A stretch of 64,000 bases of DNA from Cerioporus squamosus (GCA_022592435.1 JABYQS010000030.1:62001-126000); one strand, 5' to 3'; counted from the stretch's first letter, positions 33,195 through 46,128 are shown. The notes: a model not told the origin generated them from the letters alone. A program made the numbers and translations.

Positions 33195-34489
33195 TCGAGC
33201 GCAGTAGCAGTGGAGAGGTCGTAGTGCGAACGACAGACGGAGATAGACTCAGACAAGCTTGTGTCCCCGCTTCGACGTCGACGCGCCCCGTGCTCAAGCG
33301 CTGTGATTGGCTGCTGCTCCCTCTTTTGCCGCTCGCGAGCGACTCAAGACGCTCCCAAGGCTCGCGCAGGACTGTCGTCTCTTCGTCGTCTGCCCTCTCT
33401 CCGCCCACACGTCGCTCTTCGATCACCCTCCCAGGTCTCAGTCGCGCCCGCTGCCCCAGTCCCTCACGCCGTTCTTGTCGCTCTCCCGTCCATACCGCTG
33501 CCCACGTCTCGCATCGCAGCTTGCAGACGCGTACTGGATGCGCGCACGCCGTCTGCGAGGGTCCACCATCGAGTAGATTGCGTTTACATGATGTAGCAGG
33601 TACCAAATTCAGTATGTTCAATCAGCCTCTGAGCCTACACCCCTCGTCCGCCGCAGTCCTCGCGCCATCGCGCCGACTGCTCTACCCGTCCTTCTACTCG
33701 AGCTACGCCGAGGCTTGGGCAGTCACAGTGAGTTCACTCAACGAGGCTCGGCCCTTCGCGACAACGGTACGTGTCCGAGACGCGCTACGCTTGCCAGCTT
33801 CTTCGACGTACAGATCCCGCTCTCTGTCCCGACATCTTTGCACCTATCCAGTACTACGTCCGCCGATTTTGCGCCAGTCCGAGAAGGTTTCCAATCGCTT
33901 TCAGGACGCGATTTCATTGCTCGTTACGTGCGCCTACTCCCGCCCGTCACGCCAACATCCACTATCTACGCAACCCACAGCACGGCCGACCCCACACGAT
34001 CACACGCGGTACCCCGTCTATTGCCCCACCACTTCCACTACCGTATCCGCCATAGACTGACCACCTACCTGCTAGCAGTGCGCTCTCGCCGGGACAGTAG
34101 CGACTCGGCCGCCGCTCGCTCTGTGACATCACCATCAGCAGAGAATGCGGGCGGTCTGATCAGACGACGCACGTACTGACAGCTCAGCCTGCAGGTGAAC
34201 GGGAACAGTCAGTAAGGCCGGCCGCGGGCGCACGAAGTCTTCGCTTACCGGGCGCACCGCGCAAGGATCTGCAACGCGAGCGGGCATGGAGAACACCGTG
34301 AGCTCGTGGTGGACCGCGATAAGAAGAGTAGAGGTGAGCAGTGAGCTCGAAGTCGTTGACAATGAGGGAAGGGAAGGGAGGGACGCACTCGAGTGCTGAC
34401 GAGACCTCCCACAGAGCCAGGCTATATACCCCTCCGCCACAGCGCGCGCGGACCCGGGACCGGCTCACGTTCAACGTGATCACGCAATA

Positions 34490-37400
34490 CCGGACGGACG
34501 GAACGCTCCGTCACATCGCGCACACCCAGGCGGTCACCGAGGTACTGACACCCGACGCTTGTGGGGTTTGTGTGAGTGCTTCGGCCTTCCTCCGAATCGC
34601 GTTTCAGGCTAACGTAGCTGCAGCCGGCTTGCAGAACCAGCCTAGCCCCGTGTTTGACGCAGGATTGGCGGCGGCCGCATGCCCTCCGCCCTCCCCTCTT
34701 CATGCACTGTGTTGTAACTCCTGGCTGGGCGTCGAGCCGCGCTGAATACTGTGCAAGAAGGATCAGTGCGACGGTGTTTGCATGTCAGCCCGGAGCTCGG
34801 AGGCTGCACATCCGAGCGTGTGCGTACATGGCAGTGGTCCGCCTTCTGTCGAGTCTCGACTACCAAGACAGCATATCGGTACGTTCGCTTGGAGGCTACG
34901 GCTGCTGCCCGACCGTGATGATGTGCTGAGACTCGCACTCTTCACAGAAGCGTACACCTGTCGTCTTCATCCAGGTCCCCAGTCGGTACTCACAGCCGTG
35001 CGCTGTGGTGGGATACAAACTGCGACGCAACAAGTCCCGGCCTGCATGACGGGCTCTGGATCTGGAGAATACATCGCGCCTCAAGACGGAAGCTCGAGAG
35101 GGTGCTGAGACCCGCTGCAACATCGGCCCGAGCCAGCCCTTCGGATGCGGCGGAGCTCGCGGTTGCGCAGGCTCGTGTGTCCGTGGCTGGCGTCAGGATC
35201 CAGGTACGTCCATATCGCACTTCCGACCCGTGTTTGGAGACTGCTGGAAGCGTGCCAGAACGACGGTCCGTTCTGCCGCCGAGGTAGCGATCGCAGCATG
35301 TTCTTTCAGCTCTGTGCTGCGAGCGACGACGATGACGAGGGCGTGCAGCATCGGGCTGAGGATCCGCGGCGACAACGGCGATATCGGTCGCGGAGGGAGC
35401 AGCCAAGCTCGCGTGCAGTCGTCTGGGTCGTTCTTGACCGGTAGCCCGGGCCTATCTCGCGCGCTGGTTCGAAGCCTGCTCGTACCCGAACGCACGGGAC
35501 GACTCCCCCGGAGCTGGATGCGACGGCTGGGACTGGTCGCATGCGATGCGATGCGCTAACCTCGCCACTCTCGTTGCAGGATCGGGCGTCTCCCTCAGCG
35601 GCGGTGTCGGCTATTCATTATTCATTCCTCACGCCTCACAACACCCACACACACAACGCACATGTAGTCGGATTTCGTACGAACGCAGGGCGTTCGCGGC
35701 GACATGGGGGCCTCAAACAGTGCGCAGAACCGTCGGGATGGCTTTTACGCAAGTGCGCCGGTCGCGGTTGTTCATCGTCCCTCATTCCGAGCACCGGACG
35801 CGTCATCCTGCAGAAGGATCAGTGAAGCGACGCTTGGCGTGTGTGGTGAGTGCTTCGTGCGACTCACGTTTCACACCGACGTGACTAACCCTCTCGGCTT
35901 GCGGGATAATCCAGAACGGTTACGCGGCTCGAGCCCGACTCTGGCCGTCCTGGTCGACGCTTGCGCATCCGGCGTCCTTCCTCTGCCAGTGCCCCGGGAG
36001 AGTCCGTGCGGACTGCGTCCACGCTCGATCAGCGTCGACGGCGTTGAGGATCCTGTGCGGGCGGAGGAAAGAGCAGCGAAAATGTGGTCTCGGGAGGTTC
36101 AACATCCAACAGTGTGTCATGGCGAAACTCGAAGACATCTGGCGAGGCGTCATGGGATCGTCGGAAGAGGGCTTGTGTCCGTCTCATTTGAGGTACGTCG
36201 ACTCGGAGCTGACGCGACGGCTGCTCCTCGTGCGCGCTGATTGCAATGCACTAGCCTCCCGCCACTTGATGCAGACGTTCACGTTCCCCCCGGCCGAGAG
36301 GAGCCGTTCAGTTTTCAGTTTTTAGTAGAAGCCGACTGGAGTGCAGGCGACACCGGCCTGCGAGCGAGCAGTGCAGCAAAGGTAGCGTCCCAGGCTCTCA
36401 CCAACGCGGCGAGAGCTCGGGCTAGATACGGACACCTGCTTGGATCACGAACCAAGGACGCAAACATCGTCTCGGTTCCAGCGCCGGCAGACCAAGCTCG
36501 CGATCGTAGCGGCCGGTCCGAGCGCTCTCCGTACTCTCCAAACTGCGCTTGCTCGCGGCTCATCTTGGCGTCAAGGTCGAGGTGCGTTCATATCGCACAT
36601 TCGAACGGAGTGCGCGGACGGAGCACGATGGCCGTTTGCTGACTTGGAACTGGCAGCGACGGCCGCTCGCCGTGCGGTTCTCGGTACAGAGATCCACGTT
36701 GTCGACTCAGGTTCCCAAGTGCTGCGTGCGCCGACTGCAGTCCAGAGAAACCGGCCAGCGAGCAGTCAGGCAAACGAAGGACGGCGAAGGTCGCAAACGT
36801 GTAGCCATGCAGGGGCTCGAGTTGGATACGGACACCGCTAGGAAGTGCGTGGAGGTCGCCTCGAATCGGCAGACGGCAGAAGTCCTGAAGCAGCCCTTCG
36901 GGCTCGCAAGTGCGTTGCAACCGAAGAGATTTCCAAGCATTTGCGTCGCCCGGGCCTGCCGCAAGATCGAGATGCGTTCGTGTCGCACTCGGAACCGACT
37001 TGGTCGATCGCTGGGTGAGTTCGAGTCCACGGCCGTGTCATGCATAGACAGCGACCTGAGCGAGTTGGTCGCACAGATGCCCGTTCAGACATTGGACCAG
37101 GGGATTCGGGTGCACGGCATGAGTCAGAAGACTCGGACAACTGGGGATGAAAGTCCCGGGAGCGCAGGCATCCGACCTGCATCCGCCGAAACGCACATCA
37201 TACAAGCTGCCAACTCTGCGCTAACCTCGGTTCGTCATTGCTGAGGCGCTGCAGAAGGGTCGCTTCAAGCGACGCTTGTCGTGAGTGCCGTTGCTTTGTA
37301 TGATTCGCGTTTCGAACAGTGACTAACCTCGCGGCTTGCGAGACTCTCCGGGACAGGAGCCGGACCCCCTCATCGACGCTCGCGACGACGTCTTCCAGGC

Positions 37401-38705
37401 GTGAGGACACCGGAATCTTCCCTCTCTCTCGGAGGCATATACCTTCACTGACTTTCCAACGTGTTGAGGACGCCCTGCTGAAGGAGCATACCGAGGAGAT
37501 GGACATCACTACTGCTAGGAAGAGACCCGGGAGTCGGACATCGGAACGTACTTGAACTTTCGATATCTCCGCGACGGTTCTTGTCTCCATCTGCCGACCA
37601 CACTCCCGAGGTACGTTGACCCGGAAGCGGAAGCGACGGCTGCTCTTCCTGCGTCGCGATCGCAATGCGCTAACCTTCGGCTTGTAGTGCAGAAGTTTGT
37701 GTCGCCCTGCTCCTCAGTGCTAAGCGCGACTAGGCTAGAGACCCGACTGGAGCTCAGACAACACTGTCCTTCGTATAGTAGAGGAAGCGTCCCAGCCTCG
37801 GCGGGAGACACGGACACTGCTGGGATCGCATCGAGGGCCGCCCTGACTGCCAGCAGACGTCAGAACGTCAGAGCCAGCCCTTCGGAGTCGCGAGCGCGTT
37901 TCAAGAGAAGGTCTTTCCGCGCACTTGCGTGGCTCCGGCTTGGCGCAAAGTTGAGGTGCGTTCGTGTCGCCCCGCGAACCGACTTTGTGGGTTGCTGGGA
38001 GTGTCCGAGTCCGCAACGGGCCGACGGCGGCGTGTGCAGACACTGACCCAAACGGAGGGGCCGTACAGAGTCCAGTCCAGGCAGTGTCGGGGCAGCCAGG
38101 CGAGCTCATGCTAATCTCGCATGGAGGCATCGTTCGATAATTGGATCGTCGCGGATGCCGAGAGTGGACAACGCAGCCCTGCACCTGCCCCGCTTTGCTA
38201 TCCTGCAGCGCCGCGACACGCTCCCGAAACCGGGATGTCAGTGCGCTCGCAGCGCGATACGACTCGCAGTTGAAGCTGGGAGCGAAGCCTGCTGCTGCCC
38301 ATGCGTCACACAGGCGCGAGTCCTACGCTAACCCCTACTCTCGCTCTTACAGAATCGCATGCCCGCCGCCGGGCATTGGCCGTCGGGACTCCGGCATATG
38401 CAAATCACCAGGATGAGCGCAAGATCGCCACCGCTACGGCACCGTTAGGGTCATAAGTAGGAACATCGCCTCCGCTCCAACGGACGAAACAAGAAGCTCT
38501 CCGGACTCGGCAGGCTTCGCAAGTGCTTCCGCGAGAAGGATCTGCCTCGCTTGCGCCTGGGTTCATACTCAGTGCATTCGAGACTTAGGTGCGTTTGAGT
38601 CGCACATCGGAAGCCTCTGTGCAAAGTTTTGAGAGCAGCTGCGAGAGCACGAGACTCGTTTGCTGCGATGGTGCAGCATGAGTCTCAACTTCACCACGCA
38701 GTGGG
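34490..38705 (+). pseudogene. Decayed exon-intron-like modules in X2
   Basis: Second copy of the array described at 22100-26320, with the same module order. The one-base differences slightly alter which short frames are open but restore no gene. Confidence 0.45.
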
Positions 38706-39483
38706 TGACTCGTCGCTTCGGAAGTTGGCATTGTTCGCACTTCATGCGGCCTCGCATGCTCGACGAGCAGCCGGACGGCATCCGATTCGTCAGATTGTCC
38801 GTGCGACTGCTCATTTCGGGCGGGCTGCGCATATCCGAGATCGGAGAGTCTGGAGCAGGTTCGGTGGGCTTGGACTCCCCCCGCCACTACGCTTGAGTGG
38901 TTCGCAATTCGTACCTCGTTCTGCAGACAGGAGACCGATTTGAGATTGTTCCATGCTGCCCTGAAGAGCCTCAGGCCGTTGTGCATAGGTAGACATACCT
39001 GCAATATACAGCGTCATTCTGGAGACATGGGAGCGCACCGAGATTGTCGGATGCAGTGCGAGTCCCTAAGCACAAGCTCAGGGGTCGCGTCCGCGATGTC
39101 TTCTCATGCGCCGAGTACATGACAAAAGTGTCTATGTGACCGCTGATGGCGTCGTACTATCTTCACAGCAAGTATTCTCCCGGACGTGCTCCATATTGAG
39201 GCGATCTTGCAAGGTGAATGTTTCTTCGGGGTGCATAGATGTATGGCACGTCTTCCCTTTTCGTCCTTTCCATGCAGCCATATATAACCTCGACAGACTC
39301 TGCATGCGTCGTTCGGCATCAGGGTCCTCGATGGCTCCTGTGTATCCCCACCTCCTGCAGCATGCCTGCGCAGCTCGACCCGCCGCTGTACGCTCGTCCA
39401 TGCATGCCGCCCTTCTTTACCCTCTCCCGACGCCCCCTCCCATCCCTGTATTCGTCCGGCTTGTTCCTGGAGTCCCGCTCACA

Positions 39484-40195
39484 ATGCAGCTTCCCGAGCC
39501 CGACTACTCGGATCCCCGGGGAAGCGTTCGGCTCCTTCTGACGGAATTGCTGGGTAAGTCCGTTCTGACATCGTCTTTGCTGGTTCAAGTCGCTAACTCT
39601 GAACCGTATCGCAGTCCGCGCAACCCGGGATCCGTGCGCTCGGATGTGGTGGGCGATCACACTCTTCCACAAAGAAGTCGCCCTTCGCTACGGCATGCTC
39701 CTCTATGGCTGGCCACCCGACATTCCTTTTGCGAACCTCAGCACCGGGCACGGCAGCCCTACGATGGCTCAAGTGCGCCGGCTTCTTGCCCTCCTTACGG
39801 CGAGGCCGCAACCTCTGATGTACTTCGTTAGGGCAACTCCCGAGCAGATGCGAGCTGTGCAGCTGGACATCGCTGCCGCCGCTCCCGGCCCTCTGTATCC
39901 GGCTCCCGTTCCTCTTCCGTACATCAGCCGCTGCGACATTGGTCGGCGGCGCGGTGTTTGCCGCGATGCTGACGGCGGTGTCATCCCGCCACGGTACATC
40001 CGCAATGGGCCGAAGAGCGCAAAGGTGATCAGCGAGGAGCTTGACTCGGAGGCGAGCGGTTGGGAGCCGGTTCGTACTGGTCCACTCCCTCAGATGTTCA
40101 AGGACGGAGCTTGGTTGATTTGGGGCGGGTCGGGATGGCGTCTGCCGACGACCAGCGAGCTGCTGAATGCAGACTGGGATGGTAGAGTCTACTAG
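39484..40195 (+). CDS. Two-exon hypothetical protein in X2 (GWPPDIPF family)
   Basis: Copy of the gene at 27099-27810. The start ATG, the intron (GTAAGT..CGCAG) and the stop are all preserved, and the 216-residue product appears identical. The near neighbours are the same as in X1. If both copies are real the genome carries two identical genes 12.4 kb apart. Confidence 0.6.
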
Positions 40196-41254
40196 ATTAG
40201 TGCTGGAATACTATATGCTTGTCCAAAACTTGAGCTTGTGTGCGTTCTTCCGTCCTTGAGCGAGCTTGAATCGTGCGACTATTCCGATGAAGGACCGGCT
40301 GACACTGGCATGACATCTGATGCTGGGCTGTACCGCTCTCGCTACCACTCCCATGGGCATCACGCATTCGCCTCTAGACGTCCGGTTAATGTGAAGGATA
40401 CCCAGCTCCCAAGGCCTAGGTGCCCGCTGCTCACAATATTGTACACTGTACTACACTTCCATGACTTGCATTGCATTCAGATGCTCGTCAGTAAGCCCCA
40501 CAGAGGGCAAGGAGACAAGCTGACTCAAACTTTAGCTTTCCGACACGTGTACGACCTGCAGAGCATCCCACCTGTTCCACTATGAACAAGCGAGTTAACC
40601 GACAATATCACGCCTCCCGGCTCTGGGATCTGTTCTCGCTACCACCTATCTGGCCCTGAGATCTTCAAAGCCCAGACTCGGTCTGCCCACAGACTGCTAG
40701 CAGCTCACTGTGTCCTCCTTGAGTGGTACTATGAGAACTCAGACAGTATGGAGGTGCGAAGGTGCCATGGCATTATATGAGAGTGAATCTACGGTAAATG
40801 GTCGGATGGAGAAGTAGAGTACGATGGCTTGGGACGCCGCCCGGCAGGGGTCTAGACTGCACCCGCTTACTCGAACGATGCCAGCCAAGCGGTCCCCGTG
40901 CGCTGACCGTTTTACCGGCCACGCCCGAGCACGCTGGGACTTGTTGATCACGTCAGGTTGCTTCCTCCTCTCCCCAAGTCGAGTCTCTCCTTCTATGGTC
41001 TTTGTCGCTATTCCCTCCCTCCCCTGCGAAGAATGTGCTGCCACTACCATCCTGTGAGTTGCCAGGTCCTTCATACCCGGCTGCATACCTGTGCTGACAT
41101 AGAAACGAGGCTCAGCAAAGCTACGAGCCCTTGCAGCGACGAGAATCACTGCTATCACCTATTGCAAGGAGAATTCGGAGGACGAGGGCGCATGGTGAGG
41201 CCATACGGATATACGTGAGTGCCAGATGTCTGACGAGTGGTCTTACCTCGTCTT

Positions 41255-41728
41255 TTATGGCTGGTGCCGGTGTAACCCTCGCAGGTTGACGAAGACTCTC
41301 TCCCAATGCCGGTGACTTGTCCCTCCTGTTCCTCGGCACCATAGTCTCTCCTCGCCAGTTCTGGTCGTCATATCCCATGTCTCGGCAGCTCCTGGAGGTA
41401 TGTGGTTGTCCTTGAACACATCGCGCAGCATGCTCCGCGCGACAGCGGAATGCGCATGATAGTACGTGTCTCTCGGAGTCGTTGGCAGTGCGGGCAAGTC
41501 TGCGAGAGCTAGACATGCCTCCTGGTGCGCCGCCGTGGTGTTGGCTCCCGACGCTCCGCGCGTTGTCAGTGAGAGAAACCCTTCTACATCAGCATGCACA
41601 TCTTCCGCGGCAGCACCCACCTTCCGTGCCACCTCCAATGGCTCCCATTCGCTGGAAGGTGTGTCCGGGGCCGTCTCATCACCAGACGACCATATTCGAC
41701 TTTCTGCACAAATCTTCTGCGCCCTCAC
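41255..41728 (-). CDS. Hypothetical minus-strand ORF in X2
   Basis: Copy of the ORF at 28871-29344 with the same 157-residue translation. Its preservation carries little weight because the whole segment is nearly identical. Confidence 0.3.
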   Translation of the reverse strand: MRAQKICAESRIWSSGDETAPDTPSSEWEPLEVARKVGAAAEDVHADVEGFLSLTTRGASGANTTAAHQEACLALADLPALPTTPRDTYYHAHSAVARSMLRDVFKDNHIPPGAAETWDMTTRTGEERLWCRGTGGTSHRHWERVFVNLRGLHRHQP

Positions 41729-42725
41729 ATTGCCCGCGTGCCAGGCCAGGACATGCTGTCTTCGTCGCCGCAGCGCATGGTCACGTCAAGTGCTAGGCTG
41801 GGCTCGAGCTATCACGGTGCGTCATCAGACTTGCGTACTTGTTCACCTACTAAACGTGCTGCCCGCCAGATTACTTCGCCGCGTCCGGGCTTCAAGTCAC
41901 CATGACCTATGCGGCAGCTGAGCTGCGTCCCGGCAAATCAGCAGCTCGCGCGAGGACATACTTCCTCTCTGCACTCTGTGGGAGAAGCGGAGAAGCGACA
42001 CTGCTCTCACCTACTTGCGCGCGGGCATCAAGAGCCACGGCCTTCGATGTGCCGACTGCACACCAAGAGCCAAGTGAGGTATGCATTCAAACTTACCTAC
42101 GCGTCCGTGCATGCATTCTGACCCACTTCCCGTGTGCTCTCAAGTCCAAATCCTCGTTTCTCGCAGCTAGTAGTCGAGTGGTGTCCGCTGCGCCGTGGTC
42201 CGAACGCGAAGCCAGAATCGCGCAGGTCGCCAGAGAGCGGAGCCAGCAGAGTGAGTAGTTCATCTAGAAGCGTCATATGCAACATCCTGACGCCGTCTCC
42301 CAGGTGCTAGCAAGCGAGGAACGCGAGACGAGGCCGCACGCGCTGAGGTGGTGGCAGTACGAGAACAAGAAGGACGAGCACTGCATGCTCGGTAAGTGCA
42401 GAGTAGGCGCCGGCTGCTGGGAACGGTTTCTTAACCGCATGTCGTATGCCGGCTCCTGTCGCTTTTGCGTTCTGACGCAGTCTTTATCCAAAGTGTATTC
42501 GTTGTGACTCCTAGTACATGTCTGCTTGATAGCTCTGCTGCTCCCGAGCCTTCAATCCTGTGTACCCCGCCAGTCTCGCGGGGACGTAGAGTACTTACCA
42601 TTGCGCGCGCATGCAAAGCGCGAATATATCTCGACCACCCCCTCCCGAGTCGCTGCGGTCTCCCCGCGGCAGGACTGCCCCACCCTTCAAGTGGGAATCC
42701 TACCCAAGTCCGCCTCATAGAACAC

Positions 42726-42838
42726 ACCAGTGGGATGTCCTGCTACAACCCCAGTGGGATATCCTCGAAGCAAATGGCCAGTGGGATTGGGATATCCTCG
42801 AAGCAAATGGCCAGTGGGATATCCTCGAAGCAAATGGC
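42726..42838 (+). repeat. Minisatellite in X2
   Basis: Same unit number, order and internal GGGATT lengthening as the copy at 30342-30454. Unit number has not changed between the copies, which supports a very recent duplication. Confidence 0.85.
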
Positions 42839-42844
42839 TCAGAG

Positions 42845-45800
42845 TCAAGTGATCGATCTGGACAATCTTCGCCCGCCAAACACTCGCATGCGCGCAAACA
42901 AAATATATTCCCTGCCTACCGACGTCCACGCACCCTGCGACACGCCAAGACCCGCTTGCCCAGACACCGTGAGCGACTCGCCAGCAAGCAGCAGCAGGAG
43001 CGGCTCGTTCGTGCGCTGGAGCGTGGGCTCCTCCCCGCTCTCGCCGACGTGCGACACGGGCACCGAGTCCCCGAGGTTGCAGTTCACCAGGCTGAGCTCC
43101 TCGAGGTAAGGCAGGCAGATGCCCGGGTTCGTCGGGACGCTGAACGACGGGTCGGCGCGCCGGTTCGTCAGCACGAGCACTTTCAGGTTCTGCGCGAGGG
43201 GCTGCGCTGCGATCGCGGCCAGCGGCAGGGTGGGTGCTGGGATGGCAAGTGCGAGGTCGGACACGCCGGTGGCAGCCGGCCCTTTCGACCACGCAGGCGC
43301 AGCGAGCGAGAACGACCGTGCGTGGTTGGACTTGGAGGGAGGTGCGGAGGTAGGCAGGGTCAGCGTGCGAGTGGCTGCATCGTAGTATTGCGGGTTGGCC
43401 AACGCCGCGCCCACGGAGGGAGGTGTATGGGAGCGTGCTGAAGATGGCGCAGAAGGTGACGGTGCACGAGGCGCATCCGGCTGCGACGTCCCAGATGCAG
43501 CCGCCAGAGCCGCTGCTCGAGCACGTCGGCGCGCTCCTGCACTGAGAAGACCTTGCTCCGCTTCGATCTCCCAGGGCTCCTTTTCGGCGACCGTGGGCTT
43601 CGGTGCAGACGAAGAAGACGTAGACTTCGAGGCTGAGGGAAGGGATGTGGAGGACGATGGCGCCGCCACCGCCTGCGCTCGCATCCGCCTCTTCGCGCCC
43701 TCTGACAGCAGACCCTGCTCAGCCTCTGTCTCCCAGGGCTCCTTCGCCGCCGGAGCCGTGGCACTGTCCGACCTACCAGCAGACGAACTCGAGATCTCTG
43801 GGAAAGCAACCTGCCGACGCAGCTTCGTCCTGCGTTCCGCCTCGATCTCCCACGCCTCCTTGACGACTCGTTTCCCGACAATGATGCGCAGGACGCCCTC
43901 CGGGGGCTCCTGGCTCGTGACGTCGTACTGGACCGTCTGCTTGATGACGTTCGGAGTGAAGACGGCTTCGACTGCCGCTCTCGTAACCTGCGTCTCTTCC
44001 AGGTCAAGGATCTTCAGGGCGGGGAACAGAGACCCCGAGGCGGACGCGAAGATCGAGACGGGGAAGCTATCGTCGCCGATGTCGGCTTTCAGCAGGTGGA
44101 GCTCGCGCAGGCGCTCCAAGCGACCCAGTGCGCGGAAAAGCGAGTCGCACTTGCCGAGCGGGTTGCCGGAGAGGTCGAACCTAGACAGCAGAGCAGGCAA
44201 TCCCGCTCCCTCAGTCGAGTGGTCGATCGACGCGGCTGTGAGTCGGTTGTGTGAGACATCGAGCGTCGAGAGACGGGGAAGCGGTTCAGTCGCCCGCGTG
44301 ATGCTCTGAGAGAACCAGTCCCCGCGCGAATCCTGCGTTCGGCCAAGAGGGTTCGACCCAGTACTGAACGGCGCGCTGAACGGCAGAGAGGTGAGGGAGT
44401 TGTGTGACAAGTTCAGCGTCGTCAGGTGTGGAAGCATCCAGAAGTTGACCGGTAGGGACGTCAGCTGGTTGTGCGAGAGGTCGACGGATACCAGCGCGGT
44501 GAGGTCGGCAAAGGTGTCCGGGAGTGTCTGCAGCTTGTTGTTGCGCAACTGTCGATCAGGTCAGTACGAAGCCTCGTTCGCATGCAACGGACATACATCG
44601 ACGACTTTGAGGGAACCGAACATGGAGATTTCGGGCTGTATCTCCTGGATCTCGTTCGACCACGCCTTCAGAACTTCGAGGTCTTGCGCTTCGTACCATG
44701 AGGGTGCATTCTGGTTCGCTGTCCGGCGCGCGCTCGAACCCGACGAGCCGATGGGAGGTTCCACAGGGGCCGACTTCAATGGTTCAGGTGTGATACCCAG
44801 GTGTATCTCGAACAGAGCGGATGGTATACACGGCAGGTCGCGGGAGGATAGATTGATAGCGCCTTGTGAGAAGGTCCTTGAACAATGAATATCTCAGGAT
44901 GCTACGAGGAACATTGACATTGAGGCAGACATGTCAAACAGCGGTGGTCACTTCGATATCCGAGGGCATGCCATGCAGTATCCGCCTTTGTGCGAGGCGT
45001 CTAGAAAGGCAGATCCACGAGGGCGTCTGCCCGGCGGACTGTCCGCCCAGTCGGCACGACATCCCTGAGCGCCTGTAACGCACCCCGCCGTCTGTGCGCC
45101 CTCCCCGACGCTTGCACCGGGGGCCGCCGCTCGCTCGGGCGTTGTCTTTACTAAATCCCGTCGCTGGCCAAGCGACCTCAACGAGTGTGACGTTCATGCC
45201 ACCACCCGTAACGCACTCCGAGTTCGTGTGTGCACCATCAGTCACCGCCGGCCACCCGCCACTTGCTTCGGCGTTGGTATATTGTCGACAACGTGAGAGG
45301 CGGGGGCCATAGCGGCGAGCAAAGCGTCGGACCATGGCAGCGGCGGTCAACGCGCGAAGGAGGTGGGGAGGCGCGACCAGTCACGCCATGGGCCACGACC
45401 AGTCACAGTGACTAACGTGTGACCTGCTACCTCTTGTGTCCGCCGGACAAAGTTCCTCGTCGCTCAGACGTTCTCGAGGCGTCGGAACGACGAGCGTGAA
45501 ACACCGCTGTTTGCTATGCCTGCACCAATGAAGAAAACATACGCATACCTGAGCTCCTCCCACGCTCGATCGTTTCCTTGATCGACCATCGTCCAAGGTC
45601 GACATCATGCTCGGCCGGCTGGTTGAACGTATCCGGCGAGGCGTGCTCCAACCCCTCGAACTGGGCGACCACGGGCGACTTTGCGATCTTCTTCACCTCC
45701 GCACGCTTGAGCGCGATCTGCTCGCGGATGCTCAGTTGTGGCTTTGCGGGTGTCGGCGGGACATCGTCTTCGGGTGGCAAAGGCTGGGTCTTGCGCGCCG

Positions 45801-46059
45801 GGGACTTCACGGGGGTCTTTGACCTGAGGTTCTGGGCACTCTTCTGTGTGCGTAGTGTCGGTGTCGGTGGTGCACGAAGCGTCGGGGAGGGTGACGGGGC
45901 CAACGTGGATGTCCTTGTCCTCGGTTTCGCGAGGGGAGAAACGGGCGATCGGACAGAGGGAGACGCGGGGGCTCGGAAGGAGGGAGAGGGCGCAGTCGGG
46001 GTGCTCTTGAGACGAGCACGAGGGTCCGTCCTCGACGACGGTTGCGGGAGACGAGACAT
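42845..46059 (-). CDS. Leucine-rich-repeat protein, copy C: native 5' end and promoter, chimeric C-terminus
   Basis: Exons are 45549-46059, 44597-44862 and 42845-44548, giving 826 residues. The frame is open throughout. Exon 1 and the upstream DNA are the native ones, facing eS10 head to head, so this copy is the most likely to be transcribed. As in copy B, native sequence ends at the junction (~42990) and ~48 residues are read from X2. It differs from A and B by about 20 substitutions in exon 3 (for example Thr to Ser before NHARSF) and several in exon 1. Intron 1 is 686 bases, far longer than other introns in the window, and probably contains an old insertion. Loss of the C-terminal LRRs and terminal exon makes function uncertain. 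Confidence 0.7.
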
Positions 46060-46128
46060 TCAAGTTCAGTAGCAGCTAGAGAGGTCGTAGTACGAACGAC
46101 AGACGGAGATAGACTCAAGACAAGCTTG
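42991..46128. repeat. Tandem array, partial unit 3 (LRR-C body only)
   Basis: Homology to units 1 and 2 starts at the same LRR breakpoint and ends near 46128, about 70 bases upstream of the LRR ATG, at a shared ACAAGCTTGT. To the right is unique DNA leading to eS10. About 20 substitutions in the 1.56 kb exon 3 part separate it from copies A and B (roughly 1.3%). Confidence 0.9.
44863..45548 (-). other. LRR-C intron 1, 686 bases
   Basis: The donor is GTATGCGTATG and the acceptor TTCTCACAAG. The bulk (about 45000-45420) is GC-rich DNA of no recognised origin, with partial counterparts in copy A and almost none in copy B. No ORF or terminal repeats of an inserted element were found. Confidence 0.6.

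Larger units (their letters stand above)
30606..42990. repeat. Tandem array, unit 2 (LRR-B body plus segment X2)
   Basis: A 12,384 base unit. Outside LRR intron 1 and exon 1 it matches unit 1 almost base for base. The differences I could find in X are single-base insertions or deletions. At its left end (30754) it shares a variant with unit 3 rather than unit 1. Confidence 0.9.
33260..42990. other. Segment X2, second copy of the 9.7 kb segment
   Basis: Same contents and order as X1. Differences noticed are one-base length changes only: a base missing relative to X1 near 36862, 37179, 38217, 39013 and 40543, and one extra near 39084. I saw no substitutions while comparing long stretches by eye. 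The module array lies at about 34.5-38.7 kb. Confidence 0.75.
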
